In this document: piece after piece, positions 1 to 6,864 of the stretch | How the letters are laid out: the number at the start of each line of letters is the position of its first letter | Position numbering within the stretch: the stretch's first letter is position 1 | Position numbers and translations under genes: made by a program | Notes under the pieces: model-generated | The model's input: only the letters and a program-made list of their open reading frames with translations | Database searches by the model: none | Told to the model about the DNA's origin: nothing | From: Firm-04 sp964463355 | GTDB lineage: Bacteria > Bacillota > Clostridia > Oscillospirales > Ruminococcaceae | Length of the DNA stretch: 26,974 nucleotides | NCBI GenBank assembly: GCA_964463355.1 | Contig: CAYXBP010000023.1 | Location: 1 to 26,974 of the forward strand | Direction: 5' to 3'

Positions 1-25
1 TGTGCATAACTGCTTTACAATGATG

Positions 26-60
26 AAAGGGCGATGCTTTGTGCGTCGCCCTTTTTCTTT
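26..60 (+). terminator. Rho-independent terminator of an upstream gene
   Basis: A 12-bp stem (26-37 pairing with 43-54, one G-U pair) with a 5-nt loop is followed by a T-rich run. It closes a transcription unit lying left of the window. Bases 1-25 hold nothing I can identify. Confidence 0.8.
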
Positions 61-71
61 TGTATAGGGTA

Positions 72-100
72 TTGTCATTTTAAACGAGTTGTGATATAAT
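72..100 (+). promoter_or_regulatory. Sigma-A type promoter of aroC
   Basis: TTGTCA at 72-77 and a perfect TATAAT at 95-100 are separated by 17 bp. Transcription should begin near 107, about 37 nt upstream of the aroC start codon. Confidence 0.8.
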
Positions 101-143
101 ATGAGAGGATCAATACCGATTATTGACGATCATGGAGGATTAT

Positions 144-1250
144 ATGGCATCAATTTGGCAGCATCGCATCGCAATATCATTGTTCGGAGAAGCGGAAGGG
201 CCCGCCATCGGCGTGGTGCTTGACCACTTGCCGCCAGGAGAATACATCGCATTGGATCAGCTTGCGCAGTTTATGCGCCGTCGCTCTAAGCCCATCCCCA
301 CAGAGAACGAAACGCCTCTCTTGCCTTCACCAGCGGATGTGCCTCAGATTTTGTCGGGGCTTGTGCAGAACCGTACAACTGGTTCACCCCTTTGCGCTTT
401 TTTGAATAATCCCAGAACCGTTTCGCAGGCAGATTATCAGTCTATGTCACGTATCGCGCGACCTGGGCACGCAGATTATACAGGCGCAATGCGCTATCGT
501 GGCTTTGCAGATGTGCGCAGTGGCGGTCATCTTTCGGAGCGAATGACAATTCCGCTCTGCTTTGCAGGTGCTGTTTGTCAGCAGATTCTTGAGCGACGCG
601 GCATTTATGTTGGCGCGCACATTGCAGCCATTCACAACATCAAGGACAAGCCTCTTTCTGCAACATCAGTGACGAAAGAGGAGATTCTCGCTATTCGTCG
701 TAAACCCTTTGCTGTGCAGGACGACCGTGCAGGAAAGCGAATGCTGCGCGAGATTGATAAGGCAGCCGAAGGCGGTGAAACATTGGGCGGCGTGATTGCC
801 TGCTATGCCGTTGGTGTGCCAGCAGGTGTGGGTTCTCCAATTTTTGATGGCATCGAGAACACCATCGCGCAGTTGATTTTTGGCATCCCTGGTGTGCGAG
901 GTGTGGAGTTTGGCGCGGGCTTCGAATCTGCAAAAATGACTGGTACACAGCACAATGACCCCTTCTATGTAGATGAACGTGGCCATGTGCAAACCCGTAC
1001 AAATCATCACGGTGGCGTGCTGGGTGGTATTTCTTCTGGGATGCCGATTGTTGTACGTGCTGCCATTAAGCCAGCTGCTTCCATTGCGCAGCCGCAGGAA
1101 ACCATTGATTATTCCGCAATGACGAATGAAGTGTTGCAAAGCGACCACAACAGCAAGCCTTGCCTTGTACCAGAAGCCTTGCCAGCCATTGAGGCGGCAG
1201 TTTGCATTGCGCTGGTTTCGCATTTGTTGGATTATCCCAATTTCGTTTGA
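144..1250 (+). CDS. aroC: Chorismate synthase
   Basis: This is the last shikimate-pathway enzyme: it converts EPSP to chorismate using reduced FMN, in the cytoplasm. The 368-residue product matches the usual family length. Family signatures are visible along its whole length: the early GEAEGPAIGVVLDHLPPG segment, RPGHADYTG near residue 110, FGIPGVRGVEFGAGF near residue 250, the NHHGGVLGGISSGMP flavin-site segment near residue 290, and a C-terminal KPCLVPEALPAIEAA stretch. I chose the ATG at 144 because GGAGG (134-138) sits 5 nt before it; the frame also opens at a TTG at 123, which has no good ribosome site. It has its own promoter and is followed after 23 bp by the next gene, so the two are probably co-transcribed. 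No other aro gene is in the window. Confidence 0.95.
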   Translation: MASIWQHRIAISLFGEAEGPAIGVVLDHLPPGEYIALDQLAQFMRRRSKPIPTENETPLLPSPADVPQILSGLVQNRTTGSPLCAFLNNPRTVSQADYQSMSRIARPGHADYTGAMRYRGFADVRSGGHLSERMTIPLCFAGAVCQQILERRGIYVGAHIAAIHNIKDKPLSATSVTKEEILAIRRKPFAVQDDRAGKRMLREIDKAAEGGETLGGVIACYAVGVPAGVGSPIFDGIENTIAQLIFGIPGVRGVEFGAGFESAKMTGTQHNDPFYVDERGHVQTRTNHHGGVLGGISSGMPIVVRAAIKPAASIAQPQETIDYSAMTNEVLQSDHNSKPCLVPEALPAIEAAVCIALVSHLLDYPNFV

Positions 1251-1273
1251 TGCTCGAAGAGAGGAGTGGTTGC

Positions 1274-1957
1274 ATGGAAGAACAGACGCTTTTTTCGGTG
1301 GATGATCCAGAGTTGATTCCCCTGCCTGGTCAACTGGCTTTTTTTCCTGAAACCACGTCTGCGCCACCTGTTCGGCATAAATCAAGGCAGTACCCGGAGC
1401 TGAATCCTGTACGCTTGCAGGATCCGCACCTGGTCCGGATTTTGATCTGCATTGTATTGCACCGACTTGATAGCCCGATCCCCGAAAGCTGGCTGTATGA
1501 TATTCTGGTATCGTCAGGGCATATCAATTTCTTTCTGTATACAGATGCAGTAGGATTTCTGTTGGAAAACCAGTCTATTTTACAGCAGGAACAAGACGGT
1601 ACGTTCATCTATACCCTGACGGATAAGGGCACTGCCTGCGCTGTGGATATGCGGAAGTATGTGCCAAAGGTGCTGCGTGATCGCGTTGTGTTGACTGCGT
1701 TGCGCTTTGCTGCACGAAAAAAAGTCATGCAGGAGATGTCTGTGACCTATGAGCAGGTTGAAGATGGGTATATGCTCTGTGTGCAGTGCAATGATCGTCA
1801 TCGTGAGATGTTTACTTTGCGGATTCTCACCCCGAACCGTAACGCTGCTGGTGAACTTGCCGAGCGTATTATGCGGAATCCTGCGGCATTTTTTGGTAAA
1901 TTGCTGGATTCAGCACTCAATAACGAGGAGGAGTCCTTTGATTTGCGCGATAATTAA
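1274..1957 (+). CDS. DUF4364-like winged-helix protein
   Basis: A 227-residue cytoplasmic protein resembling the clostridial DUF4364 family. Residues about 48-130 (DPHLVRILICIVLHRLDSP through a YTLTDKG element) have the spacing of a winged-helix domain; the family-like ending follows with a VPKVLRDRVV segment. The N-terminal ~45 residues are Pro-rich and look disordered. A DNA-binding or regulatory role is only an inference from the fold; no function is established for the family that I know of. I chose the ATG at 1274 because it is preceded by a GAGGAG site (1261-1266), rather than the upstream in-frame ATG at 1202 inside aroC. It lies 23 bp after aroC and I see no terminator after it; the yajC promoter starts about 40 bp downstream. 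Confidence 0.75.
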   Translation: MEEQTLFSVDDPELIPLPGQLAFFPETTSAPPVRHKSRQYPELNPVRLQDPHLVRILICIVLHRLDSPIPESWLYDILVSSGHINFFLYTDAVGFLLENQSILQQEQDGTFIYTLTDKGTACAVDMRKYVPKVLRDRVVLTALRFAARKKVMQEMSVTYEQVEDGYMLCVQCNDRHREMFTLRILTPNRNAAGELAERIMRNPAAFFGKLLDSALNNEEESFDLRDN

Positions 1958-1997
1958 CCAGTGATTGTGCGAAGTTTGTGAAATCTGCGGGATATGC

Positions 1998-2026
1998 TTG
2001 CAAATCTGCACAAAGCATGATATAAT
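1998..2026 (+). promoter_or_regulatory. Sigma-A type promoter of yajC
   Basis: TTGCAA at 1998-2003, a 17-bp spacer, then a perfect TATAAT at 2021-2026. The predicted start near 2033 gives yajC a leader of about 130 nt. Confidence 0.8.
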
Positions 2027-2038
2027 AGTTGATATGTG

Positions 2039-2120
2039 GTGGGATGCGCTCTGATGGAAGTCGGCGGCATCCACAAGGTGCGTTTGGTTGTAGGGCCTGA
2101 ATGAATCCCTGCGACCACGC
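2039..2120 (+). promoter_or_regulatory. Structured 5' leader of yajC (two hairpins)
   Basis: Two stems fill the leader. The first pairs GGATGC (2042-2047) with GCATCC (2067-2072) and extends past one bulged base to GT/AC. The second pairs 2080-2083 and 2086-2095 with 2107-2120: fourteen pairs with a 2-nt bulge, including two G-U pairs, and an 11-nt loop. There is no T-run and the ribosome site (2146-2153) lies outside both stems, so this is not a simple terminator. I do not recognise it as a named RNA class. The structure is read from the sequence; a regulatory role is inference. Confidence 0.5.
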
Positions 2121-2162
2121 AGAAAAGAACTTGCCATGTGCATGGAAGAAAGGTTTTTTGAT

Positions 2163-2669
2163 ATGAAGCGTTCTGTAATTCGTAAACTGACAAAAAACAT
2201 CGCAACTGCAATTGGTGCTGTGGGTGCTGCGTCCGCTATGGTGGTCACCGCGTTTGCTGAGGGTGAATCCGCAACGGGAAGCACTGCTACAGGTGGTTCC
2301 ACTTGGGTGCAGCTTTTGGGCAGCCTGATTCCCTTTGTGATCGCAATTGCGCTGATGTACCTCATTTTGTTTCGCCCTCAGAAAAAGCGTGAGCAGGAAG
2401 CGCAGAAAATGCGTGATAATGTGCGCATCGGTGATGAGGTTTGCACTGCGGGCGGTTTGATCGGTATTGTCATCCGTGTCGCAGAGGATTCCATAGTGAT
2501 GGAAACAGGCGGCGAGCGCAGCAAGATCCGCGTGAAGAAGTGGGCAATCCATGAAAATATTACCCAGATGGAGGAAGCCGCTGCCGCGGAAAAAGAACGC
2601 AAGGCTGCACGTCAAAAGGGCATTGCAGTGGCTGCTGAAAAGAATGACGGCAATAAGAAAAAATCCTGA
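2163..2669 (+). CDS. yajC: Preprotein translocase subunit YajC
   Basis: YajC is a small inner-membrane partner of the SecDF accessory complex of the Sec translocon. The 168-residue product has the defining membrane helix (about 51-70) directly followed by the FRPQKKREQEAQKM motif and the beta-rich domain with VRIGDEVCTAGGLIG. It is longer than the usual ~90-120 residues: an extra N-terminal hydrophobic stretch (about 13-31, ending near AFAEG) looks like a signal peptide or additional helix, and the C-terminus is a Lys/Glu/Ala-rich tail. The ATG at 2163 has AAGAAAGG (2146-2153) upstream; an in-frame ATG at 2136 would add 9 residues with a poorer site. It has its own promoter and leader. secD and secF are not in the window. 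Confidence 0.9.
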   Translation: MKRSVIRKLTKNIATAIGAVGAASAMVVTAFAEGESATGSTATGGSTWVQLLGSLIPFVIAIALMYLILFRPQKKREQEAQKMRDNVRIGDEVCTAGGLIGIVIRVAEDSIVMETGGERSKIRVKKWAIHENITQMEEAAAAEKERKAARQKGIAVAAEKNDGNKKKS

Positions 2670-2702
2670 GTTTTATCATTGCGGGAGAGATCTGCTGTCA
2701 AC

Positions 2703-2730
2703 GGGAAGCGGTAAGGGTGTCTTCCCTTTT
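2703..2730 (+). terminator. Weak hairpin after yajC
   Basis: GGGAAG (2703-2708) can pair with CTTCCC (2721-2726) and TTTT follows. It is a short stem with a 12-nt loop, so it may be only a weak terminator upstream of the stronger one at 2763. Confidence 0.35.
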
Positions 2731-2762
2731 CTGAAGCCCTGAAGCAACCATTTTGATTCGTC

Positions 2763-2788
2763 AAAACCGTCCATGTGGACGGTTTTTT
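2763..2788 (+). terminator. Strong Rho-independent terminator after yajC
   Basis: A perfect 10-bp stem (2763-2772 with 2777-2786) around the 4-nt loop ATGT ends in a T-run. It separates yajC from spoVAC. Confidence 0.9.
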
Positions 2789-2881
2789 CAATTATGAGAG
2801 TATTTTGAATATCAAGAGGCGTTGTGTATAAACCAGAAAAAGATGCGCACACTATTTGCAAAATCGCAAAGGAGGATGATC

Positions 2882-3343
2882 ATGGCGATTCATCCAAAGC
2901 AACCTACCCCTGAAGCATATCAAAAAATGGTGCAAGCGGCATCGTACAAAAGCAGGTGGTATTGCAATCTGCCAAAAGCGTTTCTGATCGGCGGCACAAT
3001 TTCTTTAATCGGCGAGTGCATCACGCGGTTTCTTATGGCGTATGATATGCCGAAGGAGGATGCTGCCACGTGGACTTCCGTGACCTTGGTGTTCCTTTCT
3101 GCACTATTGACGGGGCTGGGTTTGTACGAAAAAATCGCAAAGCACGGTGGCTCAGGTACACTGGTGCCCATCACGGGGTTCGCGAATGCAGTGGCATCGG
3201 CGGCAGTTGAGGCAAAGACGGAGGGCTTTATCCTCGGCGTAGGCACCAAGATTTTCACCATTGCAGGTCCAGTTATTCTGTACGGAACCACTGCTAGCGT
3301 AATCTATGGCATTGCTTATTATATCTGCAAGCTCGTCACATGA
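2882..3343 (+). CDS. spoVAC: Stage V sporulation protein AC (SpoVAC)
   Basis: A 153-residue integral membrane protein of the SpoVAC/SpoVAEb family. In spore formers these proteins form a channel in the spore inner membrane that moves dipicolinic acid and Ca2+ in and out of the spore. Family hallmarks are present: the NLPKAFLIGGTISLIGE helix, SALLTGLGLYEKI, and the highly characteristic VPITGFANAVASAAVEAKTEG segment leading to a final pair of helices. The ATG at 2882 has a near-perfect AAAGGAGG (2868-2875) with 6-nt spacing. The normal partners spoVAD and spoVAEb are absent: the gene is alone between two terminators. I found no convincing housekeeping promoter; a sporulation sigma factor would be expected, but I cannot assign its sites. 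Confidence 0.9.
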   Translation: MAIHPKQPTPEAYQKMVQAASYKSRWYCNLPKAFLIGGTISLIGECITRFLMAYDMPKEDAATWTSVTLVFLSALLTGLGLYEKIAKHGGSGTLVPITGFANAVASAAVEAKTEGFILGVGTKIFTIAGPVILYGTTASVIYGIAYYICKLVT

Positions 3344-3355
3344 CGGGCTTTCTTG
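3329..3355 (+). terminator. Terminator overlapping the spoVAC stop codon
   Basis: AAGCTCGTC (3329-3337) pairs with GACGGGCTT (3342-3350), with one G-U pair and a 4-nt loop, followed by TTTCTTGTT. The stop codon 3341-3343 lies across the loop and right arm, so the terminator is built into the end of the coding sequence. Confidence 0.65.
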
Positions 3356-3440
3356 TTGCGGATATGAGTGACGAAACGGAAAGGGCTGCAAATGCAGAGC
3401 ATATCAAGGTGTAGGAATCAGCTGTGCATGGTGAGTAGAA

Positions 3441-3486
3441 TAAAAAAACAACGTATCGCCGTGGTTTTCCACATGATACGCTGTTT
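3441..3486 (-). terminator. Terminator of the tRNA operon
   Basis: Read on the minus strand, an imperfect stem built on CGTATC/GATACG and GTGG/CCAC closes an AAAA loop and is followed by a run of seven T. It lies just past the 3' end of tRNA-Ser. Nearby T residues on the other side may let it work in both directions. Confidence 0.75.
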
Positions 3487-3494
3487 TTGAAAAG

Positions 3495-3583
3495 CGGAAA
3501 GAGAGGGATTCGAACCCTCGAGACGCTATTAACGCCTACACGATTTCCAGTCGTGCGCCTTAGACCAGCTCAGCCATCTTTCC
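3495..3583 (-). tRNA. tRNA-Ser (anticodon GGA)
   Basis: On the minus strand the acceptor GGAAAGA (3577-3583) pairs with TCTTTCC (3496-3502), with discriminator G at 3495. The anticodon loop CTGGAAA gives GGA (3546-3548), which reads UCC/UCU. A long variable arm, as expected for class II Ser tRNA, and a GGTTCGAATCC T-loop region are visible. The 3' CCA is not encoded (CTT follows), so it must be added after transcription. It is the second tRNA of a two-gene transcript. Confidence 0.95.
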
Positions 3584-3613
3584 ACATACAAATATTCTAA
3601 TTGAATCGAATGG

Positions 3614-3696
3614 TGGTGCGAGTGACGGGACTTGAACCCGTACGCCGAAGCACACGCCCCTCAAACGTGCCTGTCTGCCAGTTCCAGCACACTCGC
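3614..3696 (-). tRNA. tRNA-Leu (anticodon GAG)
   Basis: The acceptor GCGAGTG (3690-3696) pairs with CACTCGC (3618-3624), discriminator A at 3617, and an encoded CCA at 3614-3616. The anticodon stem CACGT/GCGTG holds the loop TTGAGGG, anticodon GAG (3660-3662), which reads CUC/CUU. A class II variable arm with a TTCG loop is present. It precedes tRNA-Ser by 30 bp in the same unit. Confidence 0.95.
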
Positions 3697-3716
3697 AAAT
3701 CGTTCAGTACCAGAAC

Positions 3717-3745
3717 ATTATATCAGATTTTGCGAAAAAAGTCAA
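3717..3745 (-). promoter_or_regulatory. Promoter of the tRNA-Leu/tRNA-Ser unit
   Basis: On the minus strand TTGACT (3740-3745), a 17-bp spacer and a perfect TATAAT (3717-3722) lie about 20 bp before the tRNA-Leu 5' end. It is close to consensus, as expected for a stable RNA unit. Confidence 0.85.
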
Positions 3746-3863
3746 GGGTTTTTTTGGGCCTTTTCATTTTCGGCGATATTCACAAAACAGTAGCGAAAAT
3801 ACTCGATTATATCGATAGAATGCATGAATTTAACTGAAAAAATCTGATTCGTGTTGAAAAGCC

Positions 3864-3892
3864 TTGACACGGTATACTTATTGTGATAAAAT
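3864..3892 (+). promoter_or_regulatory. Promoter of the GH11 xylanase gene
   Basis: A perfect TTGACA (3864-3869), 17-bp spacer, TAAAAT (3887-3892). It gives a leader of about 70 nt. It runs away from the tRNA promoter, so 3697-3969 is a divergent control region. Confidence 0.75.
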
Positions 3893-3969
3893 GAATTAAG
3901 ACGACAGAGCGTATAATTGTGCCGATATTGCGCTTTGCCGTCAAATATAGAAGAATGAGGGGAATATCT

Positions 3970-5451
3970 ATGAAAAAACACCAGTGGCTTGCTGCGTGTT
4001 GCGCTTCAGCAATGGCTTTTAGTGCTATTTTGCCACAGAGCGTCAGCGCAGCAACAGTCCTTACCGGAAATGCAACCGGTACTGAGGACGGCTACAGTTA
4101 TGAGCTGTGGAAGGACTACGGCAACACTACCATGACGCTGCTCGGCAACGGCGCGTTTAGCTGCGAATGGAACAATATCGGCAACGCGTTGTTCCGTACG
4201 GGGCAGAAATTCGACTGCACACAGAGCTATAAGGATATCGGTAATGTGACAGTGGAGTACGATGTAGATTATCATCCGGACGGCAATTCGTACCTGTGCG
4301 TGTACGGTTGGACAAAGGACCCGCTGATTGAGTATTACATCGTAGATAGTTGGGGCAGTTGGAGACCACCAGGGGGCGATTCCATTGGTTCGGTGACCGT
4401 AGATGGCGCGGAATATGACGTGTACAAGACACTGCGTGAGAACAAGCCATCTATTATTGGCGATACCACTTTCTACCAGTATTGGAGCGTGCGCAGAGAG
4501 AAACGTACCAGCGGCGTGATTTCAGTGCATGAGCATTTCAAGGCGTGGGAATCGCTTGGGCTGGATATGAGTGGCAAGTTCTATGAGATTGCCTTGACCG
4601 TTGAGGGATATCAGAGTAACGGCTCAGCAACTGTCAACAAGAACGTACTTACCTTGGGTGGAGATGCTCCTGTTACTACTACCGCACCCGCCACTCAGGA
4701 GCCAGATGCCAATGGCTACTACTTCTATGATACCTTTGAGGAAAATATGGGTAAGTGGTCTTCTCGTGGTGCGTCATCTCTGGCATATACCAGCGAGGTT
4801 GTCTGTGCGGGTGAGCAGTCCCTTGCCGTTACAGGTCGTACTGATACATGGAACGGCGCAGGGCATGATCTCAGCACGAGTGTGTTTAAGCCTGGTTCTG
4901 CTTATGGCTTTGGTACAAGCGTGATGCAGGAAAGCGGCGCAGCGCAAGAGATTCGTCTGACGCTGCAATACAATGACGCCAGCGGTGAAACACAGTATGA
5001 TACTGTAGCTGCCGCTACGGCTTCCAGCGGGCAATGGGTCACACTGGAAAATTCATCGTATACGATTCCCAGTGGTGCAAGTTCTTTGCTGCTGTATGTC
5101 GAGATCGCGGATAGCACTTGTGATTTCTACATGGACGAAGCTTATGGCGGCATTGAAGGCGTAGGCAGCAATGCGCCTGTAATCGAAACAACTACCACAA
5201 CAACGACAACTACCACTACGATAACCACCACAACATCAGAATCTGAGCCGATTACGGCAACGATTTTAGGCGACGTGAACTGCGACGGCTTCGTGAAGGT
5301 GGATGATGTCATTCTGCTGAGCTGTTTCCTCTCCGAGAATACAACGATTGTGATCACGGAAGAAGGCAAAACAAATGCGGATATGGATGGGTCTGGTAGC
5401 GTAAGTAGCGAGGATGCTACGCTCATCCTGAGAAAATTGGCTGGTCTGTAA
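3970..5451 (+). CDS. Cellulosomal endo-1,4-beta-xylanase: GH11-CBM22-dockerin
   Basis: A secreted, cellulosome-bound xylanase that cuts the beta-1,4-xylan backbone. Order: signal peptide 1-27 (cleavage after SVSA); GH11 catalytic domain about 30-228 with nucleophile E121 in PLIEYYIVDSWG and acid/base E212 in VEGYQSNG; a short Thr/Pro linker; a carbohydrate-binding module of CBM22 type at about 248-393; a Thr-rich linker 407-422; and a type I dockerin 432-493. The dockerin has two calcium loops, GDVNCDGFV (from D435) and DMDGSGSVS (from D471), each in an F-hand-like repeat, so it should dock to a scaffoldin cohesin. The architecture resembles R. flavefaciens XynD without its GH16 part. I chose the ATG at 3970, with GAGGGG 8 nt before it and directly starting a signal peptide; the frame is open from 3919. 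Gene symbol left blank because names differ between species. Confidence 0.95.
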   Translation: MKKHQWLAACCASAMAFSAILPQSVSAATVLTGNATGTEDGYSYELWKDYGNTTMTLLGNGAFSCEWNNIGNALFRTGQKFDCTQSYKDIGNVTVEYDVDYHPDGNSYLCVYGWTKDPLIEYYIVDSWGSWRPPGGDSIGSVTVDGAEYDVYKTLRENKPSIIGDTTFYQYWSVRREKRTSGVISVHEHFKAWESLGLDMSGKFYEIALTVEGYQSNGSATVNKNVLTLGGDAPVTTTAPATQEPDANGYYFYDTFEENMGKWSSRGASSLAYTSEVVCAGEQSLAVTGRTDTWNGAGHDLSTSVFKPGSAYGFGTSVMQESGAAQEIRLTLQYNDASGETQYDTVAAATASSGQWVTLENSSYTIPSGASSLLLYVEIADSTCDFYMDEAYGGIEGVGSNAPVIETTTTTTTTTTTITTTTSESEPITATILGDVNCDGFVKVDDVILLSCFLSENTTIVITEEGKTNADMDGSGSVSSEDATLILRKLAGL

Positions 5452-5510
5452 AGGCTTGCGGAGGCGTGCGCAAAATCTTAACAACGGCAGTTTTGTTCTG
5501 CTAAAAGGAG

Positions 5511-6647
5511 TTACGCTTCCCCAACGATTTTGCGCATGGCATCGTTGAGTTCAGTATCGTAAACGGTGCAGGTATCTCTGTTATAAAAATTGCCTGTCGT
5601 AGACCACAGCACGGGGCAGATATCGCGGGTATAGGCAGCCTCGCAGACGGATGTGACGAACAGGTTGATCATTTCACGGGTCTTGTTCTCCACGGCTACG
5701 CCGTACTCGCCGATGATCACAGGATAGCCCTTATCCACAAAGTTGGTTTTGAGCATATCCATATACTTGTTCAGCTCTGCGATATCCTTTTCGTTACCCC
5801 ATTCGGTACGTGCTTTGCCCCAAGGCGCGTCCTCAGTAAGGATGCAAAATGTAGAAGGCGTATAGTAGTGTACCGAAACGGCACAGCGGTTTGCAGGATC
5901 TTTTGGCATTTTGAACATGGCATCGCAGGTCAGTTCCACATCAGTGGCGTAGCCTGCAATCAGCAGATGACGCTGCGCATTGTTGCCGCCCGAACTGCGG
6001 ACGGTATCCACGAAGGTCTGGTTGATTTCGTTAAGCAGCCCATAGGAGGTGTCCTTGCCTTCCTGTGTGCCGCTGTAGCGATTCCAGAGGCTGTCCCAAC
6101 CGCCTTCCTCGTTAAGCGATTCAAACATCAGATGCGCATCGTATTCCTCAAACGCTTCAGAGAGTTGTTCCCAGATACGGACATACTTTCTCATACAGTT
6201 TTCCTGATCTGTCGGGAAATCTGCCCACCAGCCGCTATCGTAATGAATGTTCAGAATCACATACAGATCTGCGTTTAACGCCCAACCTACAATTTCCTTT
6301 GCTCTGGCAAGATAATCGGGGTGAATGGTGTAGTCCTCTGACATCATATTTGACCACGCCACTGGCACTCGCAGCACGCCGAAGCCTGCCTCGTGGTAGC
6401 CCTTGATCATATCCTCAGTAATCACTGGGCTGCCCCATGCAGTTTCATAATTGGTCACGCTGCTGCTGTTGATCCAGCTGCCGCAGGACTCCAGCGTATT
6501 ACCCAGATTGATCCCCATACCCATATCTTTCACAATCTCCAGGGTGGACATTTCACCCATATCGCTCCCATTGGAACGACAAGCGGTCAGTGCCGATGCA
6601 CTCAGTGCCGTGCCCAAAAGCAACGCGATGATTCGTTTTATTTTCAT
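5511..6647 (-). CDS. GH5 family beta-glucanase, lipoprotein
   Basis: A 378-residue membrane-anchored glycoside hydrolase of family 5, most likely an endoglucanase or related beta-glucanase acting outside the cell. The N-terminus is a lipoprotein signal with lipobox ALTAC (modified Cys23). GH5 features follow: INLGNTLES (46-54), VLRVPVAW (91-98), NIHYD (133-137), acid/base E180 in FESLNEEG, VHYYTP (259-264) and nucleophile E314 in VIIGEYG. The residue after the catalytic Glu is Glu instead of the common Pro. There is no dockerin or binding module, in contrast to the convergent xylanase, so lipid anchoring is its likely way of staying at the cell. Start ATG with GGAGG 8 nt upstream (6656-6660 on the plus strand). 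The two genes' stop codons are about 60 bp apart and I see no clear terminator between them. The GH5 subfamily is not assigned. Confidence 0.92.
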   Translation of the reverse strand: MKIKRIIALLLGTALSASALTACRSNGSDMGEMSTLEIVKDMGMGINLGNTLESCGSWINSSSVTNYETAWGSPVITEDMIKGYHEAGFGVLRVPVAWSNMMSEDYTIHPDYLARAKEIVGWALNADLYVILNIHYDSGWWADFPTDQENCMRKYVRIWEQLSEAFEEYDAHLMFESLNEEGGWDSLWNRYSGTQEGKDTSYGLLNEINQTFVDTVRSSGGNNAQRHLLIAGYATDVELTCDAMFKMPKDPANRCAVSVHYYTPSTFCILTEDAPWGKARTEWGNEKDIAELNKYMDMLKTNFVDKGYPVIIGEYGVAVENKTREMINLFVTSVCEAAYTRDICPVLWSTTGNFYNRDTCTVYDTELNDAMRKIVGEA

Positions 6648-6686
6648 GTTGATATCCTCCTTGTTTCATGCTTGAAAAGCACATTC

Positions 6687-6715
6687 AGTATAGCATATCA
6701 CGGTGCAGAATGCAA
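6687..6715 (-). promoter_or_regulatory. Promoter of the GH5 gene
   Basis: On the minus strand TTGCAT (6710-6715), a 17-bp spacer and TATACT (6687-6692) lie about 40 bp before the start codon. It makes the GH5 gene a unit separate from lon-engB. Confidence 0.75.
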
Positions 6716-6768
6716 GTGATTTTTTGCAGAACAAGAGGATCCGTATGAAATAAAGCAGGATCAATCAT

Positions 6769-6815
6769 AAAAGCGGTATCCCCTGCGCACAGCAGAGGAC
6801 ACCGCTTATTTTTTG
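6769..6815. terminator. Terminator after engB, possibly bidirectional
   Basis: A long stem (6771-6785 with 6792-6807, two mismatches) has ATTTTTT on its right side and, on the minus strand, TTTTAT on the other. It ends the lon-engB transcript before the GH5 promoter. Confidence 0.7.
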
Positions 6816-6864
6816 AAAACATCGCGCAACGCGCAGCCATACGGCGGCTATAGACGAGTCTGCC

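Noticed and set aside
666..1385. 239-codon frame on the minus strand across aroC
   Set aside because: Fully antisense to a clear chorismate synthase, with no recognisable family; a shadow frame.
3364..3414. Short 16-codon ORF after spoVAC
   Set aside because: No ribosome site, lies past a terminator, and does not look like the start of spoVAD.
5187..5249. Tandem ACN repeat as a possible mobile or CRISPR-like repeat
   Set aside because: It encodes the Thr-rich linker between CBM22 and dockerin, a normal cellulosomal feature.
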